The notes beneath the pieces are model-generated. The model was not told where the DNA came from and did no database searches. It saw only the letters and a program-made list of their open reading frames with translations. Both the position numbers and the translations under genes were made by a program. A DNA stretch of 7,422 nucleotides from Treponemataceae bacterium (GTDB taxonomy: Bacteria > Spirochaetota > Spirochaetia > Treponematales > Treponemataceae), in the NCBI GenBank assembly GCA_024697985.1, contig JAILRX010000070.1, forward strand, positions 1 to 7,422, given 5' to 3'. Below, one piece after another: positions 1 through 5,549 of the stretch. Position 1 is the stretch's first letter; every line of letters begins with the position of its first letter.

Positions 1-8
1 TCTCCCCT
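1..8 (-). promoter_or_regulatory. Possible ribosome-binding site of a gene starting just outside the window
   Basis: On the minus strand the last bases in the window read AGGGGAGA, which resembles a Shine-Dalgarno sequence. It lies about 25 bases downstream of the predicted start of transcription from the promoter at 40-68. A start codon would have to lie just left of position 1, so the gene cannot be seen. In many bacteria yicC is followed by gmk (guanylate kinase), but nothing here identifies the next gene. Confidence 0.35.
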
Positions 9-39
9 AAAACCAAACTACAATTCGATTCACCTTATC

Positions 40-68
40 ATTATACATCTAAAGTTAATACTATTCAA
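40..68 (-). promoter_or_regulatory. Sigma-70-type promoter reading leftwards, overlapping the yicC stop region
   Basis: On the minus strand TTGAAT (63-68) is followed by exactly 17 bases and then a perfect TATAAT (40-45). This predicts a start of transcription near position 33. The -35 box lies in the last codons of yicC. It would drive the next minus-strand gene beyond the left edge separately from murC-yicC. No hairpin terminator for yicC is visible in the 60 bases after its stop, so read-through from yicC is also possible. Confidence 0.5.
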
Positions 69-930
69 TATTTTTCGACTGTTCTCTTATATTTTCCAGC
101 GCATCTTTGGCAAAAATTACATTTTTTCCGACTTCCACGAACTGATTTTTAGACCCGATCGTGTTGATTTCCCTGTTCATTTCCTGGCAGATAAAATCAA
201 TTCGTTTGCCTGGAATCGGGTTTGTATCAATCTCGTTTTTAAGCGCCTTGATGTGGCTTTTAAGTCGAACAATTTCTTCGTTGATCGTATATTTTACGAG
301 CATTGAAGCAACTTCTGTCAAAATTCTGTTTTCATCAACCTTGTCGCCAAGGACTTCCTCGAACTTTGAAGTGATGTTTTTTCTGAATTCCGCCTCCATT
401 TTTGGCTGCCATTCTTCAAAGAAGTCAGCGGCCTTTTCAATTTTTTCAAGTTGCAAAAGAAGGTCTTTTTTGAGGTTCTCCCCTTCACGTTTTCTGTCCA
501 TTACGAAGCATTCGAGGGCTTCCTTGAAAATCGGTTCGATCACATCAAGATAATAATCCATGTCGATTTCTTTCTGGTTTATCAAAACGCCTTCCTGATT
601 TACGATAAGTGAAAGTGGAATTTCTTTTGTCGTAATTCCACAGGTTTCTGCAACTTCTTTGATTGCGTTGTAATAGGCCTTGGCAGCATTTTTATCCACA
701 CTGATGTTTACAGATGAATTAAGTTCCTTGACTCTGATAAATACATCAACTTTACCGCGCTGAATGTTGCCTGTAATAAGATCCTTAAAATAATTTTCCA
801 ATCGGCCAAGATAAAATGGCAGGTTAATTGAAACGTCCAAAAATCGCGAGTTAACGCTCTTGATTTCTACTGATACAACAATATTTTCTGAAGAATATTC
901 CTTGTAGGAATAGCCTGTCATGCTTGTCAT
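61..930 (-). CDS. yicC: YicC/YloC family endoribonuclease
   Basis: The product is a 289-residue cytoplasmic protein of the YicC/YloC family. E. coli YicC is an endoribonuclease linked to small-RNA turnover; that role is transferred here by family only. The N-terminal domain begins MTSMTGYS and carries the characteristic EIKSVNSRFLD segment (residues 22-32). The middle (about 145-235) is rich in Lys and Glu and probably helical. The C-terminal domain has the hallmark block PGKRIDFICQEMNREINTIGSK (240-261) and ends in an IREQSKNIE-type tail (281-289), so the protein is complete and of normal length. The start is supported by AAGGAG at 939-944, eight bases upstream. The gene overlaps murC by four bases (ATGA at 927-930), so it is probably co-transcribed with it and translationally coupled. 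No key family residue looks missing. Confidence 0.95.
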   Translation of the reverse strand: MTSMTGYSYKEYSSENIVVSVEIKSVNSRFLDVSINLPFYLGRLENYFKDLITGNIQRGKVDVFIRVKELNSSVNISVDKNAAKAYYNAIKEVAETCGITTKEIPLSLIVNQEGVLINQKEIDMDYYLDVIEPIFKEALECFVMDRKREGENLKKDLLLQLEKIEKAADFFEEWQPKMEAEFRKNITSKFEEVLGDKVDENRILTEVASMLVKYTINEEIVRLKSHIKALKNEIDTNPIPGKRIDFICQEMNREINTIGSKNQFVEVGKNVIFAKDALENIREQSKNIE

Positions 931-2465
931 TTGGATGACTCCTTAAGTTTTTTGTTTTTATTGATGATGTCAATTCCGAGTTTCCAGTTGTCCCCTGCTC
1001 CCATAGTGATGAGGACGTAGCCGTTTTTGCCTTTAGGAAGTTTTTCGTTTATTTTTTCAAAAACGTAATCGCTGGCATCAAGAATTTCTTCGTAATAACT
1101 GCATTTTTTGTTCGGATAGTTTTTTGCAGTCTTTTCATAAAGGATTTGTCCCGAGACTTTTCCTTCAAAGTCTTTCGGATTTTCACGAGCGGAACTATAA
1201 ATTTTGTGCAGGATAATTTCATCACAGTCTTCAAAGCTGGATGCAAATTCGTCGAGAAGAGCCTGAGTCCTTGAATAAGTGTGGCTCATAAAGTCTGCAA
1301 TAAGGTATTTATCCGGATAAAAGTCGCGGAAACCTTTGAGTGTAGTTTTTATTGCAGTCGGATGATGTCCGTAATCGTCGATAACGACAACTTCATCACC
1401 GTTTTTATTTTGGAATTTTGCAACGATTTCACTTCGTCTTTTTGAACCGGAAAATTTATTGAGGGCATCCTTCGTTTTTGTCAGAATCTCGCTTTTTTCA
1501 CTTTCTGTTAAATCTGCAAAAGACTTTTTGCCCTTGTCATCAAGGTAAAGAATCTGTGTAAGTGCAATTGCAGCCGTCGAGTTTCTGACATTGTGGATTC
1601 CAGGAACTGTAAGTTCAAATTCAAAGTCGGGATTCTGTGCAATCTTGAAAAACTGCTTTCCGTCATCAACTGTTGCGCTTAAAATTTTATAGTCGCCTTC
1701 TGCGTTAAAGCCGTAAGGAATGAAATTGATGTCATTTCGTTTTGACTTTATGATGCCGGCAGTTTCTACAGCTCCATCATCATCGGCGCAGTAAATGAGA
1801 TTGCCGTTTTGAGGCAAAAGACATCCGTAATCAACGAAGGCGTTTTGAATGTCCTTGAATGTCGGGTAAAAATCCTGATGGTCACTTTCGACGCTCGTCA
1901 AAATTATGTTTTGTGGATGAAAGGCCATAAAATGACGCTGATATTCGCAGGTTTCAGCAACAAAATATTTGTGTCCGATAGAAATCGTGCAGTTACCGAA
2001 AGTTTTAATGGAACTTCCTGCAAGAACCTGGGACGGAATGTTTAGTTCCTTGATGATGGTTCCGACAAGCCCTGTCGTCGTCGTTTTTCCATGTACGCCT
2101 GAAACACCAGAGGATTTAGCAAGCTTTGAAATTTCTCCGAGAGCTTCCGAATACAGAATACACGGAATATTTTTTTTCTGTGCTTCAATCAGCTCCGGAT
2201 TTTCGTTGAGTTTATATGCTGATGAGTAAATTACAACAATAATGTCATCAGTGATGTTGTCTTTTGAAAATAATGTCGGTGTTATCCCTAATTTTGAAAG
2301 AATCTCATCTGTATAGAATTTTTCAGAAACGTCGCTGCCGCTGATTTTTGCTTTTCTGGCAAAGCAGATTTCGACGAGGGCTGCCATTCCAGTTCCCTTT
2401 ATTCCGACAAAGTGGATGTGCTTCCCTGATAAATCAGATGAAAAATAGTCTTTTGTTGAATTCAT
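927..2465 (-). CDS. murC: UDP-N-acetylmuramate--L-alanine ligase (MurC)
   Basis: This 512-residue cytoplasmic enzyme adds L-alanine to UDP-N-acetylmuramic acid using ATP, the first amino-acid step of peptidoglycan precursor synthesis. The N-terminal nucleotide-sugar fold has GIKGTGM (21-27). The central ATPase domain has the P-loop SGVHGKTTTT (122-131, Lys127), an ESDH segment (193-196) and HNVRN (291-295). The C-terminal domain has DDYGHHPTAI (363-372), HTYSRT (395-400) and MGAGDNWKLG (488-497). The DDYGHHP and HTYSRT segments and the full length favour MurC over the recycling ligase Mpl, which shares the fold. The first part of the nucleotide-sugar motif departs from the usual GxGGxGM, with Lys-Gly-Thr. 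No Shine-Dalgarno sequence precedes the ATG at 2465; a -10-like box ends six bases before it. The gene is followed directly by yicC with a four-base overlap. Confidence 0.93.
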   Translation of the reverse strand: MNSTKDYFSSDLSGKHIHFVGIKGTGMAALVEICFARKAKISGSDVSEKFYTDEILSKLGITPTLFSKDNITDDIIVVIYSSAYKLNENPELIEAQKKNIPCILYSEALGEISKLAKSSGVSGVHGKTTTTGLVGTIIKELNIPSQVLAGSSIKTFGNCTISIGHKYFVAETCEYQRHFMAFHPQNIILTSVESDHQDFYPTFKDIQNAFVDYGCLLPQNGNLIYCADDDGAVETAGIIKSKRNDINFIPYGFNAEGDYKILSATVDDGKQFFKIAQNPDFEFELTVPGIHNVRNSTAAIALTQILYLDDKGKKSFADLTESEKSEILTKTKDALNKFSGSKRRSEIVAKFQNKNGDEVVVIDDYGHHPTAIKTTLKGFRDFYPDKYLIADFMSHTYSRTQALLDEFASSFEDCDEIILHKIYSSARENPKDFEGKVSGQILYEKTAKNYPNKKCSYYEEILDASDYVFEKINEKLPKGKNGYVLITMGAGDNWKLGIDIINKNKKLKESSK

Positions 2466-2471
2466 TCTTTT

Positions 2472-2500
2472 ATTCTAATACTTTTTTTTTGTTTTGAAAA
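2472..2500 (-). promoter_or_regulatory. Candidate murC promoter
   Basis: On the minus strand TTTTCA (2495-2500, four of six consensus bases), 17 bases, then TAGAAT (2472-2477, five of six) lie just before murC. The -10-like box ends six bases before the ATG, so transcription would begin at or next to the start codon. A second, weaker candidate uses TTGTCT (2525-2530) with GATGAT (2502-2507), also 17 bases apart, and would give a leader of about 30 bases. The first has the better -10 box. The region is AT-rich, so chance matches are a real risk. Confidence 0.35.
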
Positions 2501-2528
2501 TATCATCGGACTGTATTAACCTACAGAC

Positions 2529-2568
2529 AAAAAAAACAGGCTGTGTAAAATTTACACAACCTGTTTTT
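2529..2568 (-). terminator. Intrinsic terminator of ppdK
   Basis: In the ppdK-sense RNA, AAAAACAGG pairs with CCUGUUUUU (2560-2568 with 2532-2540). A U-G wobble (2559/2541) follows, and then UGUGUA pairs with UACACA around a five-base loop, giving about 16 pairs in all. A run of eight U (2529-2536) covers the 3' side. Read on the plus strand, the wobble becomes a C/A mismatch, so the structure fits minus-strand termination better. It lies about 215 bases after the ppdK stop and insulates murC-yicC from ppdK transcription. Confidence 0.85.
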
Positions 2569-2585
2569 ATTAGCATTTGTTACCA

Positions 2586-2607
2586 AGTTTCCGTTGTGGC
2601 GAAAACT
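2586..2607 (-). repeat. Degenerate hairpin between terminator and repeat array
   Basis: AGTTTCC (2586-2592) can pair with GAAAACT (2601-2607) around an eight-base loop, allowing one imperfect pair. It occupies the place where a third B-type hairpin would be expected relative to the two repeat units to its right, and may be its decayed remnant. Support is modest. Confidence 0.3.
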
Positions 2608-2616
2608 CGTTGCTTC

Positions 2617-2691
2617 TCAAACTTATTTAGAAGCTTTGATTATCGCCCGCTCATGAGAGCGTGCACCACGAACATAAATGTTCGTGCAGCT
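2617..2691 (-). repeat. Repeat unit 1: ppdK tail copy plus two palindromes (75 bases)
   Basis: The unit opens with a near copy of the ppdK 3' end. Read on the minus strand it gives codons for A-I-I-K-A-S-K and stop TAA (2623-2625), against A-V-I-K-A-S-K stop in ppdK. It continues with palindrome P1 (2645-2664; arms GCCCGCTC and GAGCGTGC, one mismatch) and hairpin B1 (2667-2686; arms CACGAACAT and ATGTTCGTG, nine perfect pairs). The tail copy lies between GCTTCT (2612-2617) and AGAAGC (2629-2634), so it can fold too. No gene is seen here. Confidence 0.85.
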
Positions 2692-2775
2692 TCAAATTTA
2701 TTTAGAAGCTTTAATTATCGCACGCTCTTAAGAGCGTGCACCGCGAGCATTTGACAAGCAAATGTTCGCGCAGCC
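2692..2775 (-). repeat. Repeat unit 2: ppdK tail copy plus two palindromes (84 bases)
   Basis: This has the same order as unit 1: a tail copy (minus-strand codons A-I-I-K-A-S-K, stop TAA at 2698-2700), then palindrome P2, a perfect 20-base palindrome at 2720-2739 built on GCACGCTC/GAGCGTGC. Next comes hairpin B2 at 2742-2770, with arms CGCGAGCATTTG and CAAATGTTCGCG (twelve pairs, one G-T) and a five-base loop. The unit is nine bases longer than unit 1, entirely because B2 is longer. AGCTTC (2688-2693) and GAAGCT (2705-2710) flank the tail copy. The next tail, beginning at 2776, is the real end of ppdK. Confidence 0.85.
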
Positions 2776-2781
2776 TCAAAT

Positions 2782-5475
2782 TTATTTAGAAGCTTTGATA
2801 ACTGCCTGAGCACCTGCCAATCGTGCAAGTGGAACTCGGAATGGTGAACAAGAAACATAGTTCAAACCAATCTTGTAGCACAATGCGATTGATGTTGGGT
2901 CTCCACCGTGTTCACCACAGATTCCGAGGTGAAGGTCGGCTTTTTCGCTTCGTCCCTTAGCTTCAGCAATTTCCATCAATGCGCCAGGACCGTCTGGGTC
3001 GAGTGTTGCAAATGGATCATCTTCAAGAATTCTCTGTGAAAGGTAAGATTCGATGAATTTACCATAGTCGTCACGGCTGAATCCGAGAGTTGTCTGAGAA
3101 AGGTCGTTTGTTCCGAATGAGAAGAAGTCTGCAAATTTAGCAAGTTTGTCTGCTGTAAGTGCAGCTCGTGGGAATTCAACCATTGATCCGATCTGGAATG
3201 AAAGGTTTGTTCGGCATTCTTCGTTAACTTTTGCGATAACGGCTTCAGCCTGTCCACGAATCTGTTCAACTTCTCTGTATGAAATTACGTTAGGGATCAT
3301 GATTCGAACGTCATGTTTTACACCCTCTTTTTCAAGCTGTGCTGTTGCTCTAGCAATAGCTTCAACCTGCATTTCGTAAATTTCTGGATATGTGATTGCA
3401 AGTCGGCATCCACGATGTCCAAGCATTGGGTTGTGTTCGTCAAGAGCAGCAACTTTTGAAACGAGAGCAGCTTTATTCATACCAAGTTTGCTTGCAAGGT
3501 ATTCAGCAGCTGAATCGCTTTCAGCCTGGATGAATTCGTTAAGAGGTGGGTCGAGCAATCGGATTGTTACCGGTCGTCCTTCCATTGTCTTGATGATTTC
3601 ATAGAAGTCTGTCTGCTGGTAAGGAAGAATAGCCTTGAGGTTTTCTTTTCTTGCTTCAGCAGTTTCTGAAACGATCATCTTCTGGAAAGATGTAAGTTTT
3701 GGTTCATCAAAGAACATGTGTTCTGTTCGGCAAAGACCGATACCAGCAGCACCAAATCGGAAAGCATCAGCAGCATTCTTAGGTGTATCACCGTTAGCAA
3801 GTACTGCGAATCCTTTTACTGTTTTTCCTGAAGCTGTTGTTCTTACAGAAGCATTTCGTACTTCGTCAGCCCATCCGAGGAATGTTTCAAGATTTCCAGA
3901 GATTTCAGCTGGTTTAAGAGCAACCTGTCCTTCGTATACGATACCTTTTCCACCATCGATTGTAAGGTAATCACCTTTCTTGAATTCTTTACCTTTGATA
4001 GAAATTGTATCAACGTCTGTGAAAATAAGGTCTGCGCATCCACAAACACATGGAACACCCATACCTCGAGCAACTACAGCAGCATGTGAAGTTCGTCCAC
4101 CTGTTGATGTAAGGATACCCTGAGCTACAGCCATACCTGCGATGTCGTCTGGAGAAGTTTCTTTTCGTACGAGAAGAACTTTCTTTCCTTCTTTTGCCCA
4201 TGCTTCAGCTTCTTCTGCTGTGAATACGATCTGTCCGCATCCAGCTCCTGGTGAAGCGTTAAGTGCAGAAGCAATTTCTGTTGCCTTTTTAACTGCAGCT
4301 GGGTCAAGCTGTGGAAGAAGCAACTGGTTAAGCTGTTCTGGTTCAACTCGAAGAAGAGCTGTGTTCTTGTCGATAAGTCCTTCACCTACCATGTCTACAG
4401 CCATTTTAACTGCAGCGGCACCAGTTCGTTTACCGTTTCGGCACTGGAGCATGAAGAGTTTTCCTTCTTCAACTGTGAATTCCATATCCTGCATATCGTG
4501 ATAGTGTTTTTCAAGTCTGTCACGGATTTCGCAAAGTTCATCGTAAATAGCTTTGTTTGTCTGTTCAAGCTGAGCAAGTTTCTGAGGAGTTCGGATACCT
4601 GCTACAACGTCTTCTCCCTGTGCATTCATAAGGTATTCACCCATGAATACGTTTTCACCTGTTGATGGGTCACGGCTGAAACATACACCTGTTCCTGATG
4701 TTTCACCTTTGTTACCGAATACCATAGCCATTACAGTAACAGCGGTTCCCTTGAGAGCGCCTTCCTTAATGTTGTTGAGTTTTCGGTATTTGATGGCACG
4801 TGGGTTCATCCAAGAACCGAATACAGCACCAATAGCTCCCCACATCTGTTCTTTAGGATTCTGTGGGAAATCTGTACCCTTTTCTTTTTTGTACATTGCC
4901 TTGTAGTTAGTTACGATTTCTTTAAGTTCTTCTGTTGTAAGTTCTGTATCGAGTTTGATTCCACGATGTGATTTTACTTCGTCAATGATTTCTTCGAATT
5001 TGTCATGATCAACGCCCATTGCAACGTCACCATACATCTGGATGAATCGTCTGTAAGCATCCCATGCAAATCTTTCATTTCCAGTTTTTGTTGCAAGACC
5101 GATAACTGATTTATCGTTAAGACCGAGGTTGAGGATTGTGTCCATCATACCTGGCATTGAGATTGCAGCACCTGAGCGAACTGATACCAAAAGTGGATCG
5201 CTGTCATCGCCAAGTTTCTTGCCCATTGTTTTTTCGAGTCGAGCAAGATATTCGTCAACTTCTTTTTCCAACCCTTCTGGGTAGTTTCTGTTCAATTCAT
5301 AATATTCCTGACATACGTCAGTAGAAATTGTGAATCCTGGTGGAACAGGAAGACTCAATGGTTTTTTTGCCATCTGAGCAAGGTTTGCACCTTTACCACC
5401 AAGTTCGGCTCGCATTGACTCATCGCCATCTGCGTCACCGTTTCCAAAGAAGTAAACATACTTTGTTTTTGCCAT
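2782..5475 (-). CDS. ppdK: Pyruvate, phosphate dikinase
   Basis: This 897-residue cytoplasmic enzyme interconverts pyruvate, ATP and phosphate with PEP, AMP and pyrophosphate; treponemes are known to use it in pyrophosphate-linked glycolysis. The N-terminal nucleotide-binding domain has GGKGANLAQM (26-35) and SVRSGAAISMPGMMDT (98-113). The swivelling phosphohistidine domain has TGGRTSHAAVVARG (458-471), with His464 as the phosphate carrier and Thr462 at the site that is regulated in plants. The C-terminal PEP/pyruvate TIM barrel has LCRTEHMFF (581-589), FSFGTNDLSQ (785-794) and GICGEHGGDP (851-860), with Cys853 as the general acid. All expected motifs are present and the length is normal. The ATG at 5475 is preceded by GGAG (5483-5486), seven bases upstream, and a near-consensus promoter. 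The gene is transcribed alone and ends at the terminator at 2529-2568. Its last seven codons and stop are duplicated twice downstream. Confidence 0.98.
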   Translation of the reverse strand: MAKTKYVYFFGNGDADGDESMRAELGGKGANLAQMAKKPLSLPVPPGFTISTDVCQEYYELNRNYPEGLEKEVDEYLARLEKTMGKKLGDDSDPLLVSVRSGAAISMPGMMDTILNLGLNDKSVIGLATKTGNERFAWDAYRRFIQMYGDVAMGVDHDKFEEIIDEVKSHRGIKLDTELTTEELKEIVTNYKAMYKKEKGTDFPQNPKEQMWGAIGAVFGSWMNPRAIKYRKLNNIKEGALKGTAVTVMAMVFGNKGETSGTGVCFSRDPSTGENVFMGEYLMNAQGEDVVAGIRTPQKLAQLEQTNKAIYDELCEIRDRLEKHYHDMQDMEFTVEEGKLFMLQCRNGKRTGAAAVKMAVDMVGEGLIDKNTALLRVEPEQLNQLLLPQLDPAAVKKATEIASALNASPGAGCGQIVFTAEEAEAWAKEGKKVLLVRKETSPDDIAGMAVAQGILTSTGGRTSHAAVVARGMGVPCVCGCADLIFTDVDTISIKGKEFKKGDYLTIDGGKGIVYEGQVALKPAEISGNLETFLGWADEVRNASVRTTASGKTVKGFAVLANGDTPKNAADAFRFGAAGIGLCRTEHMFFDEPKLTSFQKMIVSETAEARKENLKAILPYQQTDFYEIIKTMEGRPVTIRLLDPPLNEFIQAESDSAAEYLASKLGMNKAALVSKVAALDEHNPMLGHRGCRLAITYPEIYEMQVEAIARATAQLEKEGVKHDVRIMIPNVISYREVEQIRGQAEAVIAKVNEECRTNLSFQIGSMVEFPRAALTADKLAKFADFFSFGTNDLSQTTLGFSRDDYGKFIESYLSQRILEDDPFATLDPDGPGALMEIAEAKGRSEKADLHLGICGEHGGDPTSIALCYKIGLNYVSCSPFRVPLARLAGAQAVIKASK

Positions 5476-5511
5476 TCTTTTTCTCCGTAATAATTTATTG
5501 ATATTTGTAAA

Positions 5512-5541
5512 ATTTTATCATTGAAGATTAAGAGTTGTCAA
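5512..5541 (-). promoter_or_regulatory. ppdK promoter
   Basis: On the minus strand a perfect TTGACA (5536-5541) is followed by 18 bases and TAAAAT (5512-5517, five of six consensus bases). Transcription would start near 5505, giving a leader of about 30 bases that contains the GGAG Shine-Dalgarno sequence. The promoter physically overlaps the divergent capA promoter candidate at 5521-5549. Confidence 0.65.
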
Positions 5542-5549
5542 TGTATAAT
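5521..5549 (+). promoter_or_regulatory. Candidate capA-hrpA promoter
   Basis: TTGAAG (5521-5526), exactly 17 bases, then a perfect TATAAT (5544-5549). Transcription would begin near 5556, which is the G of a GTG codon in the capA frame and lies downstream of the only ATG (5541) before the signal peptide. If this promoter is real, capA probably starts at GTG 5556 with no leader. The -10 box lies inside the reading frame if ATG 5541 is used. Confidence 0.45.

Noticed and set aside
161..553. Plus-strand open frame of 130 codons inside yicC
   Set aside because: It is the antisense of a well-conserved YicC coding sequence, with low-complexity Ser/Phe composition and no family resemblance.
927..2465. 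Assignment of the ligase to Mpl (peptide recycling) instead of MurC
   Set aside because: DDYGHHP, HTYSRT and the AETCEYQRHF-type segment fit MurC; Mpl proteins typically have DDFAHHP and a different N-terminal motif.
2481..2489. Run of nine T on the plus strand before murC, considered as a second terminator tail or a phase-variable tract
   Set aside because: No stem lies immediately next to it, and the real hairpin at 2532-2568 has its own U-tract. A single nine-base run is too little to claim slippage control, although it falls within the spacer of the murC promoter candidate.
2494..2754. Plus-strand open frame of 86 codons with an internal peptide repeat (SNLFRSF...YR..LRACT)
   Set aside because: It runs through the ppdK terminator and both palindromic repeat units. 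The peptide repeat is simply the DNA repeat, kept open because the periods (75 and 84) are multiples of three. It has no Shine-Dalgarno sequence and no recognisable domain.
2617..2775. CRISPR-like array
   Set aside because: There are only two complete units, the 'spacers' are themselves related palindromes, and no cas gene is present.
2698..2784. Read-through extension of PpdK into the duplicated tails, since all three stops are in the same frame
   Set aside because: The TAA of ppdK is followed two codons later by an in-frame TGA, and nothing suggests stop-codon bypass.
4142..4501. Plus-strand open frame of 119 codons inside ppdK, and several shorter ones nearby
   Set aside because: They are shadows of the conserved ppdK frame, rich in Ser and Pro as expected from antisense reading, with no motif or ribosome-binding site.
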